A DNA stretch of 64,000 bases from Lentinus brumalis. Its lineage: Eukaryota > Basidiomycota > Agaricomycetes > Polyporales > Polyporaceae. The position numbers and the translations under genes were made by a program. This document shows positions 12,743 to 23,529 of the stretch, in pieces (position 1 is the first letter of the stretch; every line of letters begins with the position of its first letter). The stretch is taken from positions 558,001-622,000 of the forward strand of contig MARA01000024.1 of assembly GCA_001792895.1 (NCBI GenBank), in the 5' to 3' direction. A model generated the notes under the pieces. The model saw only the letters and a list, made by a program, of their open reading frames with translations, was not told where the DNA came from and did not search any database.

Positions 12743-13748
12743 ATACTTGTACTTGATGAAGGACACGTCCAGGATGTCCGCGCGGCATGCGACCCTCTTG
12801 GAGAGAACTTGAGAACTCTATTGATACATCACCAGTACAACATTGTCAGACAACGATCGATACCATGCTTGAACACCAGGACGGGAACCACCAGACCGCG
12901 TGCGATGGCGAAAGCGAACGGAGAATGGCAGACTAGTACATCTCGAGACTCATCCCATCATGAATCTCATAGTCCGCCAGGGTGATGTGGTCCTTGTATA
13001 TCGTGTACCTGCACGATCGAGCGCGACGTCAATCGCCCACCATGCGCATCACAGGAATGTCACACGGAAAGAAACGCACCATTTCTTCAGCTGGATCTTG
13101 GTGTGATCGGTACCGGTCTGTGCAGCAATGAGTCGCTTGAGGTCGCCGACGGTATCCTCAGGGCTGCACTTCACGCGCACTGCAGGGTAGTCCGTTCGCC
13201 AATCAGAGGACATGATTACAATAAGCAGACGTGCTTCGCACCTTTGCGCCCAAGACGATCGTTAGCAATGACCTGTATCCCCCAGTGCGTTCAGGGTGAG
13301 TTGGCCGACGGCGAGATGTGGCGGAAGCGCGATGATGAAAGTCTGATGAGTACTAAACAGACACGCGCGTTATTCTCGCTTACTTCAATGAGAGGCATTG
13401 TCCTGCAAACGGGAACGTGAGCAAGCGGGAAGCGGGAAGGTGGAAGTCCAAAGTCAAGGAGTATTCCGAGATACTGCGGCCCGGATCAGGCTACTCAGGC
13501 GCCCGGGTATGTAGCCTCGCCGGGATCAATACACTGGTACACATCATATACTGTACTGAAAGGATGTCGTTGGAGACCCACCAGCTGCTAATCGAGCTCG
13601 ACTCTGTGGAGTCTGATGGAGATTTGTTGAAATTCCCCACTGAACGATCGTCCGTACCAACGGACATGCCAGGAGCCAGCCTGGGTCGCCCATGCCGACA
13701 TCGAATCGCACCTTAGCTGTAGGTGACTGAGTCCGGTAAATAAACATG
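12743..13748. other. Intergenic, no gene seen
   Basis: Several small open frames occur (for example 13103-13420 and 13417-13716), but none shows recognisable protein features or a coherent exon series. This holds the 3' flank of the PTRHD1-like gene and the 5' flank of the tRNA. Confidence 0.5.
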
Positions 13749-13837
13749 TCCCGTTTAGCTCAGTGGTAGAGCGCATCACTTGTACGAACATCTGTTCTGA
13801 AATGATGAGGTCAGTCGTTCAATCCGGCTAACGGGAA
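13749..13837 (+). tRNA. tRNA-Thr (anticodon TGT) with 16-nt intron
   Basis: A full cloverleaf can be drawn. The acceptor stem TCCCGTT pairs with AACGGGA. The D-arm is GCTC-AGTGGTA-GAGC. The anticodon stem CATCA pairs with TGATG around the loop C-T-TGT-A-A. The T-arm is AGTCG-TTCAATC-CGGCT. The loop is interrupted after position 37 by CGAACATCTGTTCTGA, the standard site for nuclear tRNA introns. The discriminator is A. Box A (TTAGCTCAGTGG) and box B (CGTTCAATCC) are present. The first base pair is T-A, which is less usual for tRNA-Thr. The anticodon reads ACA. Confidence 0.9.
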
Positions 13838-13935
13838 TTTTTGACCCTGCGAACATTTTTCGAGGAAACATCCTCAATTCTACTCCGGAGGCTGTAGTAA
13901 TGCCCTGCGGGTAGGACGTAACGCGAATGTCGGAT

Positions 13936-15104
13936 TCAAAATGTTTCTGCGCGTATGAGTTCCCTGTACTCTCCAATGACTATGCCTAAGGCACGGCCCG
14001 ACCAAGGAGGTAACTTCCGTGCTCCAGGAGTCTCCTCGTAGCCATCCGTGACACCATGCCCGAAGAAGACATATCCGGGTATGTAGCGATCGACGAAGCT
14101 GAATGCGGACTGAGCACGACACGCATGGAAAAGGGAGAATGGCACGTACCTCGCCACCTGTTCGTCGGACATGCCTCTCCCACCATTACGCGCTTTCATG
14201 TGGTGCTCTTGCTGGAGCCTCCACTTGTAGATGAAATCATACGGGTGGTCATCCGGGGGCCTGATCTGCGGTACATATAGTATTCAGCGAACGAGAACCA
14301 CATACAACACCAGCGATGGGAAACGTACCTGGATAAATGTATCAAACAGGTCCCACCAAGCGATGTAGTCCTTGAGGCGTTCGTTGATGTCAAGGACGTC
14401 CTCTATGCGGTAGCCCTTCTTGTTCAAAAATCCTTCCTCGAGGCCGGGTAGCGGTTGTGTCCACCGACGCTCGACCTCATCTCGGGGTATTGGGTAGAAT
14501 CCGACACACCAGCCCTCGAACAGGACGACGTCCACAGGCGGGCGTACAATCGCTCCCCAGGTGCGCGATCCCCTTCACCGTCAAACAGGCTCTTGTCGAA
14601 GCTCGGGAGCTCGAGGCCGGGACCATCGAAGGGAGACTCGTTAATGCGCTTGAGTTTGGTGAGGACCTCCGTTCCGAGAGCGATATCGTGCGTGCCGGGC
14701 TGTCCGCGGCCTTGAAGTAGGCCATTGTGAGGGTGCGCTCGAGCGACCGCAACCAATCCATCATGTGGGAGGTAGAGATCGTCGAGCGAGAGCACCGCAA
14801 CGGAGAGGTTATGTGGCGGTGCTTTGAGAGTGTCTCGGAGGATGGATGTGAGGTAGGTCTTGCCGCTGCCCTGAGGGCCTTGTACGCCGACGAGAAGTGG
14901 CGGTACAGGGATACTGCTGCCGCCTGAAGGTGCGTGGCGTGCGCGATGGATCTGCAATTGAGCGAGGATGTGCGAGCTCATCGGCTGGATTGCCTCGGGA
15001 GACGCCCCCGGCGCGCCGCCAGAAATAGCACTCTACAATTGTGTGTGTAAGCCTTTGTTGCGCGCAATTAGTGCAAGTATTTCGCTGCCTACCTCTCCTA
15101 CCAT
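13936..15104 (-). CDS. D-glycerate 3-kinase (Tda10 family), one frameshift
   Basis: This P-loop kinase phosphorylates D-glycerate and belongs to the phosphoribulokinase/uridine-kinase-like superfamily. The start at 15104 (MVGE, intron, SAISGGAPGASPEAIQPMSSHILAQ) is the first usable ATG. Visible features are the Walker A loop GPQGSGKT, LSLDDLYLP, the FDKSLFDGEGDR segment and then VDVVLFEGWCVGFYP. The C-terminal exons carry WDLFDTFIQ, DDHPYDFIYKWRLQQEHHM and the final exon from YIPGYVFFGHG to LIRAETF. Between GEGDRAPG and IVRPPVDVV the frame changes by one base at a CCCC run (14555-14558, plus strand). Restoring one base would rejoin the conserved segments. A 26-nt intron is implausible. It diverges from RER1, with 261 bases between start codons. 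Confidence 0.85.
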
Positions 15105-15365
15105 CGCTCGATACTTGGCGTCGATGTCGTCGATGGAGAGGAGGTGATGGTGCGCTCGCAGCCTTGCGAACGGCTCCCGCGGGCCGGCTGCCAGTGCGGG
15201 GCGAGCGCCGTCGGCAACTGCCGCGCTAGCGCACACCGTCGCGCGCAGTTCTCCACGGTCCACGTCCTCGCAGGTTGTCTCCTCCTTCCTCCTGTACCCC
15301 CTGCTGTTGGCCCTAGCCTCACTCGGACTGCGTTCAACGACCTGAACGACTCGCGCGACGAGAAA

Positions 15366-16260
15366 ATGATGTCTTCCTCTGACTCAGACGCCTCGGCTGG
15401 GCCGTTCCAACCGCTCATGGCGCACTACGCAAAGGGACAGCGGCAGTACCAGCAATGGCTAGACAGGGTGACCCCATTCGTCCTGTATAGGTGGCTGGGG
15501 ACTGCGGGCCTGCTGGCGCTGTTTATGTTGAGGATTGTGTTCGCGCAAGGGGTGAGTCTCATCAGGTTCTAGCTGTGCGGGAGGCGTTCTGACGGGACTG
15601 CGGACTGTGCGCTGTAGTGGTATATCGGTGCGTTAGCCTGTACTTCGTCATGCGGTCCATGTGCTCACAAACTTTCTTCTAGTGTGCTGTACGTACTTGT
15701 TGCGCTCGCTATCTTCAAAGGACAAGAGACTGACCCTGACCCTCGCCACGAAGATGCGCATGCCATCTACCTCTTGAACCTCTTCCTCGCGTTCCTGCAA
15801 CCAAGATTCGACCCTTCACTTCAGGATGACCTGCTTGCTGATGAGCTCGAGGAGGGCGACGAGACAGCCACCTCGCCGCTGCCCTCTCAGCGCGACGACG
15901 AGTTCCGCCCCTTCGTCAGGCGGCTGCCTGAGTGGCAGTTCTGGTACGTCAACAACATCTCCCGTGCGTGATTTATGTCTTCTGACGGCGAGGCACAGGC
16001 TGTCCGCCACACGTGCCACAGTTTTCGCCGTCTTGGCGACCTTCTTCGAGATGTTCGACGTACCGGTGTACTGGCCCATCCTCGTCGTGTACTTCTTTGT
16101 CCTCTTCGCCCTCACCATGCGCAGGCAAATACAGTACGTTGCAAACGTCATGCTCCAACAAACAATCTGTTGATATAATTCTGCCTACAGACACATGATC
16201 AAGTACAAGTACATCCCCTTCGATCTCGGGCGCAAGGCGCGCTATGGTGGGCAGAGATGA
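15366..16260 (+). CDS. RER1: ER retrieval receptor RER1
   Basis: Rer1 is a Golgi membrane protein that returns escaped ER membrane proteins through COPI. The N-terminus is [20 protein letters not shown]. The spliced product contains [18 protein letters not shown], the first membrane segment ([14 protein letters not shown]), [20 protein letters not shown], then an acidic loop, LPEWQFW, and the second membrane hairpin ([20 protein letters not shown]). It ends [21 protein letters not shown]. Two exons are extremely short: 15618-15627 (10 nt, WYI plus one base) and 15683-15688 (6 nt, TGTGCT). Only this splicing keeps the conserved WYIVCYA frame, and all junctions are GT-AG. The gene is complete and of normal length. 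Confidence 0.92.
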
Positions 16261-17874
16261 AGGTTGGCCAGGCAAGGGTTTCTGGGATGAGGTAAGTCGC
16301 TGTAAGGCGTCAGATGATGCGCGGTCTTATGCTTTACTTCAGGAGACCCCGATGTCTTTGCTATGACATAGAACGATTGCTACGCCTATCATACCGGAAT
16401 GTCTTATGCACTCGACGTAATACAGGGCGGGACTCACTGTATGACCAGTGTCTTATAGATCACCACGACAGGCGTCCACCGCGTCACGGTTCTCCGTCAT
16501 CAGTGATGCTTGTTTGAATTTCGAGTGACAGATAACACGGCTCGGGTTACCCGCTCAATCCCGGTGCAGACACGTCCAAGTTGCAACTGCAGTCACTCCT
16601 CAGGTCTCATGCCCCCGCGTTCGCCACTCTCTTCTTTCTGCTCGGCACCTAATCGCAGGGCACAAAACATGCTGTGACCGACTCTTGGCTTTCTGTCGTC
16701 GACGGGACGTCTTTCGGACACATCGAGGCCACATGGAAGACAAGCTCGCCCCGACTTGATAGGTGGTGTCATCTGAGCCTGGGTCGACAGCGACACTCAC
16801 AACAACAGCATCGGGCCTCTCGACCAAGTGCGGACGATACTGCACTTTGTAGGATCAATCGCTACAAAGGCGGACGACGACGGCAACGCTTCAGTTCTGG
16901 TATGCACCATGCACTACACGACCCCTCCGACTGGCGATTTACCGAGTCTGCTCAGGCCGCACGGTCCCTGCAACGCACTGCTGTCTATAACATGACGCCG
17001 ACGCAAGCGTGGTCGCACGGACGGTGGACGGGAGAATTTGCACACTTGGTCAACAACACCTTTTCGTATGTGGATCTTGCAAAATATTTCAGATTTCGAG
17101 ACCCTGGCATGAACACACCCTGCGGTACAATATCGGAGGCAGTATTCCCCGACGAACAGAAGCCGCATACAGTCACCCACAACCTCAGGGCACCACTAGG
17201 CGGCGTCCGGACACTGGTACACGCTCGCCGCGAGAGGGGAGGGGCGCCCGACGGTGACGTCGGTGCACCACATCGGGCAGGAACAGTGGTCTTCGGACCC
17301 GAACAAGAGCTGTCCCGACTCCCGACACATCCCCGGGTATAAAAGCCATCGTCGTGCGATGCGATGACCCACTCTTGCCTTAGGACCACCACCACCCTCG
17401 CTGGACGATGGACGACGGCAACGCGCACCCGGGTACGCACAAGACCTCCGGATCCTCAGGCTAGGGTCGGTACGTCCTCGACTGCAAGGGGGGACGCCCC
17501 TGCGCAGTCGAGCTGCCCCGAGGGGGTGCTCATGGTCCCGTTTCGTCGCTGCGCTGATCTTGTATAGATAAGCAGCGCAAGGCGAGGGCGACTGTATGCG
17601 CAAGGCGAGTGTGGCTATATGCGCCCTACGAAGGCTCCAGAGCAGGCCCGAATGGACGTGGCTCGTGTGGCTGCTGGCAGGTCTGCTCGTCGCTGTGCAG
17701 TGCTCTCATCCGTTCAGACTCTAACTACCTTCTATCACGCGCATATAGTGACATTTATGGTGATCTTTCAGTCTTGTTCTTGCGCATTGTGTTGTGGCAG
17801 TGGTTGCGTTTGATTTGATTAGGAGGTCCGCATACAAATGGCGCCGCTACGACTCGACTCAACTCGACTCACGA

Positions 17875-17910
<36 letters not shown>

Positions 17911-17951
17911 CCGTGGAAAGCGGGTGGGCGTGATCAACCCCCTGCCGGGCG
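16261..17951. other. Intergenic, no recognisable gene
   Basis: A 222-codon open frame (16674-17342) lacks hydrophobic cores, domains or supporting exon borders and is not called. A TATA-like element lies near 17338-17343 (gggtataaaagcc). Otherwise only the GAC microsatellite at the right end stands out. Confidence 0.45.
17876..17909 (+). repeat. (GAC)n microsatellite
   Basis: About eleven tandem GAC units lie immediately upstream of the candidate structured RNA at 17952-18077. It is not part of an evident coding sequence. Confidence 0.95.
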
Positions 17952-18077
17952 GAAGCAGCTTATGCTGTTTCTCGCCACCCGCGACGAGTCCAAGTTAGTC
18001 GCGGGCCTCTGCACTGTTGTGCGGAGGTTAAACTCCTCCTCCGGCCGAGGGAACCCTTCCTCGGAAGGGTTCTTTTT
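17952..18077 (+). ncRNA. Candidate structured RNA: serial hairpins plus T-tract
   Basis: Five hairpins follow each other almost without spacers. Hairpin 1: 17952-17959 with 17964-17971 (8 bp, one G-U). Hairpin 2: 17978-17985 with 17998-18005 (8 bp perfect, CCCGCGAC/GTCGCGGG). Hairpin 3: 18006-18014 with 18019-18027 (9 bp, one G-U, TGTT loop). Hairpin 4: 18038-18041 with 18047-18050 (4 bp). Hairpin 5: 18051-18060 with 18063-18072 (10 bp perfect). A run of five T follows at 18073-18077, the kind of signal that stops RNA polymerase III. GGTTAAACTCC at 18027-18037 differs from the box B consensus at one position. I could not match it to tRNA, SRP RNA, U1-U6, U3 or RNase P/MRP landmarks. Transcription is inferred only. 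An antisense frame also crosses here. Confidence 0.35.
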
Positions 18078-18471
18078 CTCTTCCATGACGTCTTCTATCT
18101 CCGCGGGGCGGACACAGAAGGCTTCACGGACGAGAAGAAAGACTCTACGAGAACTTGCGCTTTGAGCTGCTCTGAGGCGCGTTCGCCGGGTCCTTGTTCG
18201 GCACCGTTGCCACGTGGCTAGAGTAAGGACCGAAAAGGAATGCGCCTTTCCCTGAGCGGAACTCGTAGCGCGTTGCCTTCCGTAGTTTGCTCTTCTATAG
18301 CTCTGACCCTCACGAATGTAAGTAACAACTGTACTACATAGGTCCAAGTTTTGCGAAGTCAGACGTGTATGACATACAAAGATCTGCTATGTTGTACATA
18401 CATACATGGGACCGACTGTATGCCCGACAATCCTATACATATCCTTGGCATGTCCAAGGCACAGCGAACGT

Positions 18472-19510
18472 CTACAGCACGAAGGGTATGACTGCCTTGC
18501 GCTCCTTGGGGTAATCAGGGAAGCGGCTATGGTACCACTTGTGCCCTTTGTAAGCCCGCGGGAGCATGAGCCACAACTCGTTGAAGAAGAAGATCCACGG
18601 CGGGCTGACAGTCGCGGTGAACGCCGCGACGGACGCAAACGAGGGCGCGGGCGCGGCGGCGAGCGCGAACCCCAGCCACTCGGCCCACTCGCAGAAGTAG
18701 TTCGGGTACGAGATGAAGCGGTAGAGGGCGCCGTGGGGATAGCGTAGTGCTCGCCTTTGCTCTTGTCCTTGCCGTTGTTGTCGTCGGCCTTGTCCTTGCC
18801 CTTCGCCTTAGCGCTGCGCCGCAGGTTGAGCAGGATCTCATCGTGGTAGATGTTGCCCGCGAACCCGACCGCCCAGAGCGCGACTCCAAACCAGAAGAGC
18901 GGGCGCTGGAACGCCCCCGCGAGGTAAGTCTGCGCGGTGGGGGAGGAGAGGTACGATCCCATGAGTGAGCCGTTCAGCGTGTTGAAGACGACGGCGGAGA
19001 GCACAACGGAGAGGTGTGAGTTGGAGCGGGAAGGCGTGCGCAGGGCGAGATGATGGCGCGATTCAGGTAGTGCGTGAGGAAGAGAGAGGCGAGGAACGTG
19101 GGCGGGTGCGTGAGAGTGAGAGGTGGGGCAGACCCGGCAGCCTTGGGGGATAGCGGGGAGCGCGTGTACGTGTAGATGAAGGTCCAGAAGGACACGAACT
19201 CCATGAAGATCCATGAGCGGATACCTGCGCATGTGAGTGAGTCCAAGCGGCCCGTTGGTATGAGAGATATTGGGACACACCGTCAACCGTGAATATGCTC
19301 TTCTGAAGAGATGCGAAGCGTCCGAACGGCGCATCAATGAACAGGGTTGGTGGCAGGAAGAAAGGTGGGACTAGAGCGAACCACTTCCGTGCAGCTAACG
19401 CGTAACGTCAATGAGCTTGATCGTGAACCTTGGCGGCAGGAGCCTAAGACTGAACACGCACTATCATATGCAACCTGCGCTTTTGAAACATCCAAGAGGA
19501 AAGGTGGCAT
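18472..19510 (-). CDS. Steroid 5-alpha-reductase-like protein, two frameshifts
   Basis: This is a multi-pass membrane protein with the 3-oxo-5-alpha-steroid 4-dehydrogenase C-terminal fold (SRD5A/DET2-like), probably an ER reductase of sterols or fatty enoyl groups. Exons are 19462-19510 (MPPFLLDVSKAQVAYD), 19281-19394 (ARKWFALVPPFFLPPTLFID) and 18472-19224. The last includes RSWIFMEFVSFWTFIYTY, TLNGSLMGSYLSS, WAVGFAGNIYHDEILLNLRR, a Lys/Asp-rich insert, then HGALYRFISYPNYFCEWAEW, ending in KAVIPFVL. The HxxxLxxLRR-like and GALYRFISxPNYxxEWxEW motifs are family hallmarks. The frame slips by one base at two short C runs (plus-strand G runs 19043-19045 and 18735-18738). Each slip is repaired by a single extra base, so these may be sequence errors. 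Exact substrate is unknown. Confidence 0.82.
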
Positions 19511-20144
19511 CTTGATGATGACTTCTGGGTATACGAGTAGTCGTGAGTGCTGGTGAGCGTGCTGACCAGTCCAAAGTTACAACGAACCCCGCCCAGTACT
19601 GTCGTCATATCGCGTGGCAGCGTTTGTGCGTGTTGCACGACTTGAGGCGCTTAGCCTATACTAAGTAGTCCTACTGGTCCCAACTCCTCCGTTCTCTGTT
19701 CTACCTCCTTGTTTATCGCTATGTCCTTGAATTCGATCTAATTCAGTGTGAATCGGCCGCCGGCGAGCGGACTCTTTCCCTGCTCGTGTCGGAAGACGGT
19801 ACGTAAAGCGTATCGATGTGAACCATGGAACTATGACATTGACTGCGTGCCCCGAATCCTTGCAAAACCCAGGCTCACAAGCCGATGACACCGAGACATT
19901 GGCCGCTCGCTGCAACTTGAGGCTGTTAAAGGAGGGACGCGACGGGATATGTGCATCGAAAACGCAGAGCGTCCCGAGACCCTGCATCCGAACATCTACT
20001 GTCGGGAGACGGTCAGCCCCGCCAGATGGAATTGTCGAGCATCGTACATACAACACAACACAACACAACACAACGCAGAGCCACACGAGGGTGACTGTAC
20101 TAGATAAGCCAAACGAGAGCAACATAGTGTGGAACGTCCTTGCT
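19511..20144. other. Intergenic between reductase and FunK1 copy 1
   Basis: No gene is recognised. An (ACAAC)n run lies at 20051-20074. Confidence 0.5.
20051..20074 (+). repeat. (CAACA)n short tandem repeat
   Basis: Nearly five copies of a five-base unit occur in the intergenic space downstream of FunK1 copy 1. They are likely slippage-derived. Confidence 0.85.
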
Positions 20145-22832
20145 TCAGGCCCGGGAGCGACCCTTCCCTTTCCCTTTCCCTCTCTTCGAAGCTGCCCTCG
20201 GGCGCGGGGGCTTGTCGCCGTTCGACCGAATACGCTTTGTAGGAGGCGCGTCGTCCGCGTCCGAGTCGTGCGTTTCGCCCTCGTCAACCAGGCTCGGAAC
20301 CGGCTTCGAACTAGACCCACTGGCCGTCGTCGGGGCCGGCATGCCAAGCGACCTGTTCATCAAGGTCAATGATCGCGTTCGTGGGCCCTGAATCGTCGGG
20401 GTGGGGGCAGTTTCTTGCTCGGGCGTTGCGACATATTCCTTCTTGGGATGGAAGTCCGGGTTTAGCTGATCGGCGATTTTGTCATCCTCAGGCCATTCAA
20501 GGCTGTCGTCGACAGAGAAGAAACCCAAGAGGGAGATTACTTCATCGTGGTCCTGGAGCTGGCGCGCCTGCTTCTCCAAATGATCCCACTTCTCGCTGGT
20601 GAGCTTCTCCTTTTCCTGCTTCTGTTTCAAATGTGTGTATCGGGCGTAAAAGGCGTTGAACTTATGAGTTGATGCGGAGCGCGTGGAGGCGGGAGCGCGC
20701 TCGACGGGACGCTCGGGGTTGACAAGCAGCGTGTATCGAGCCTTGAGGAGCTCGAGCAGATCATCGAGGACCATGTTGATAGGATGGCGCTTCTTCTTGA
20801 GAGAGGCATGGGAAGAGCTGACTGCGGCTGCATGAGGCGCACAGTAAAATTCGAGCCTGGTACCACCTGCGAACTTGATGATGCCCATCATCACGGCCGT
20901 TTCTTTTTGAGCCCCGCAGTAGTACTGTCTTGGGCCAATACCTGGCTGGAAGCCGTCGAAGTAGTCGTGCATGAACTGCCCAACATTCGGACAGTTATTT
21001 GGGAGGAACCTGATGATGTAGAAGAGGAGGAGGTGGAAGAACGCCTCGAGTTCGTCCGGGATGCATACAACCGCGGAGGGTTGTTCAGCAGGTAAGCGGA
21101 CATGAATTGCCAGGTGCCCTAACCACGACTCGTGTCAGTCACCGTCAGAAGTAAGTGCTTAGCATGGTGGCACATACAATACGATCCGGCTGCCGGGATG
21201 TGCCTGGTGCGCTCGTACGATTAGACAGCTCCCAATCAGTGAGGAGACCCACACGCTCCTGGACGAGCTGCCCGTCCACGACCTTCTCCTTGACATAGAT
21301 GAGCACATTGCCAGCGCTGATGTCGCGGTGCATGATGCCCGCATTGTAGGCATCACGATGAGCTGTGGAAATGAACAATATAAGGACCCGCTCCAGGCAC
21401 ACACGACAACACTCACCTTCGATGCAAGTGGCGAGAAGATATATTAACTCCTCGGCGTTCTTGAACCGACTCATGGACATTCCGACCTCTTCGACGACGA
21501 TTCGGTAATGACAATGTTTCTTCATGGGACACGGATCCGTTTGGCCGTGACGCAGCTTCCAGACCTCTTGTGAGTCTGTGACCTGGTCCTCGACGTCGCT
21601 GTGACAGACGAGGGTAGGAACACCCTTGACCTTCTGCTTGTTCAGGTAGCGCACAACGTCGCCCTCGCGCTCCATACCATCGTGATCGACCCTCCACGCG
21701 TCCTTGAGATGGACGAACGGGCCTTCCGGGTTCGAACAGTCGATGGCGACATAGCAGCGCGTGGCACGGCCGGCGAGCTCGGGGGAAGCGAAGTGCGGGG
21801 CACCAACGAGGAAGCAGCGTTCGCCGTTGTCATCGCGTGTCCGGATCTTGCATGCCGGCCCTTGCTTGAGTGCCGCGGAGAAGAGCAGACGCGCATGTTG
21901 TCCGAGCTCGACTTTGGTACCTTCGGCGAGCAACGGGTTTTCGGCTCGTCGGCGCATGAGCTCATAGTCGGAGCTGTCGCTGTCTACCTGTTGCACCGTC
22001 GTATCGTGGCCCCGCTCAGCTGCCGACATGTGGCAGAGGCGCCAGAAGAAGCGACTGAGCATGTTCGGTGCCTGCTGGTAGTTGAACTTCTCCGTAGCGA
22101 CGATGCCTGAGTGATCCCAGCGGACGATGCGCGCCATCTCCCCCAGGAGAACGACACTGTACTGATGTTTGCGGTGCTGATGTTCAAAGACGAGGGAAGC
22201 GTACGACATGATCTGGCCGAGAATCTTTTGGCGCCTTTCTCCCGAAGGTCGGAAGCCCTCGGCATCGTCGTCGAAGGGATCGTCCTGAGTATGCTCGGGT
22301 TTGCACTCGATGAACACCTCGACGGCGGACCATTTAGGTGGTTCTGTAGCTTTGGGAGCGGCGTAGGTGGGATACAGAGCAAGGTCAGCGCGTTGCTTGG
22401 TCTCATCGGTGGGGTCCGTCCTGTTGGCGGTCACAACCACCTGGTAGCCCTCCCCAGACCACTTTTTGACGGCCCTGTTGTCATCGTTGTCCGCGTGCTT
22501 GAGCCAGTTCTTGAAGGTGGTTAGCTATTTGTCAAGTGAGTACCAAGGATTAGCAGTCAAGTACGATGGTCACGCACCGCTTCCTCAGCGTCCTTAGGGT
22601 TTTCAGGCCCAGTGAGGGCACCAGACCAACGCAGGGTCGAGAGTTCGTCGGGCTCCGACTTGTCGGATACTCGAGGAAAATACCTCTTCTCAAAGGATTC
22701 GTAATCAACCACCTCAATCTTACCATCCATGTTGAGCCGTTTTGCCTGCTGAATCTCTTCGGCTCGTCGTTGTGCAGCCGCAAAGTTGGTGGTGTCGAAT
22801 AGCGAGTTCGGGCGAATTGGACGAGCTTTCGG
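20145..22832 (-). CDS. FunK1 fungal-type protein kinase, copy 1 (frameshifted)
   Basis: This belongs to the FunK1 family of mushroom-expanded protein kinases of unknown substrates. Segments read in order are NSLFDTTNFAAAQRRAEE, a divergent ATP-lobe region (ECKPEH, GQIMSYASLVFEHQHRKH, RIVRWDHSGIVATEKFNY), YVAIDCSNPEGPFVHLKDAW, GVPTLVCHSD, then the catalytic loop MHRDISAGNVLI and a DFG-position LLTDWELS. Next come GTWQFMSAYLLNN and IPDELEAFFHLLLFY. The C-terminal tail is basic, with PTKRIRSNG and ending RGKGKGKGRSRA. HRD and the D of TDWE are intact. One base is missing at a C run (plus 21078-21080), between SAYLLNN and the next conserved block. Similarity to copy 3 extends to about 22832, but no ATG lies upstream in frame; the first in-frame ATG is 22728-22730. 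Either the N-terminus was lost or an exon was missed. Confidence 0.8.
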
Positions 22833-22886
22833 GGGACACTTACGGGTTGGCGCGGATTTTGATGTCTTTTATGTGTACAACCACCG

Positions 22887-22919
22887 TTATTGTTGCACGG
22901 ATTCGGTTATCTAATCACG
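22887..22919 (-). promoter_or_regulatory. Conserved upstream element, FunK1 copy 1
   Basis: On the minus strand this 33-base block shares 28 positions with 41018-41050, which sits at the equivalent place upstream of FunK1 copy 3. The strictly shared cores are CGTGATT, TAACCG and CGTGCAACAATAA. A run of CCACAA repeats precedes it, as CCACCACCAC does in the other copy. It lies about 55 bases before the first codons that resemble copy 3. A transcription-factor site or core promoter is inferred; no known factor is assigned. Confidence 0.5.
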
Positions 22920-23529
22920 GAGCAAGTGGTTGTGGTTGTGGTTGTGGTTAGGACGAAGTGAACGGCCGGAAATAAGCGCTGTCCGAACGCGTGGACTGCA
23001 CGTGAGCGCGTATATCCTTCCAGCGCTACGACCGTGACGCGCTCAGGCCTCCTGCTCCGAGTCGCGCTCTCTCTCCTCCGCATTGGGAGCCGCTTATGCT
23101 AACTTATTTGTATAGGTAAGCGCGTAGTCGTCCCGATCTCACTAGTAGTGAGCGTTGCAACTCACGCTCAAGCTCGTGATAACTTCAAGTTTGCTGTGGC
23201 GTCACCCACTGCTGCATGCACCAGAGAGGACTCAGAGTGGGACGCTGATGAGCTCGCTGTGTGTGAATCTGTCTGATTCTGCACTCACCAGTGGCACAGG
23301 GTCGCCACAAGGCCATATATCATACCATCTCCCGCATCGCTACCAGATATCAAGCCTCCCACAGCCTATACCTCACTACACATCGAAGGACCAAGAATTC
23401 GCCAGATATATTGCCGAGCGTCGTGCATCCAACTGGTTGCAACGCACGATAGACTTACGAGTGAGGAATTGCGCAATGCCTCGAGAGCGGACCCCTCCCG
23501 TTGACCCTGTTTGAATCTGCTCCCCAGCT
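22920..23529. other. Intergenic between FunK1 copies 1 and 2
   Basis: No coding sequence is recognised. A short tggttgtggttg repeat lies at 22925-22950. The rest is promoter of copy 1 and 3' flank of the copy 2 pseudogene. Confidence 0.5.

Noticed and set aside
14546..14575. A 26-nt GT-AG intron that would rejoin the glycerate kinase frame
   Set aside because: It is shorter than any plausible spliceosomal intron here and would delete GEGDR, which is conserved in the family. A one-base loss is the better explanation.
16674..17342. A 222-codon plus-strand frame
   Set aside because: No domain, membrane segment or splice context; composition is that of random GC-rich sequence.
17941..18000. Resemblance of ggaagcagc to the SRP RNA domain IV core
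   Set aside because: The opposite strand of the SRP helix 8 (UCAGG side) and the tetraloop are absent, so SRP RNA is not supported.
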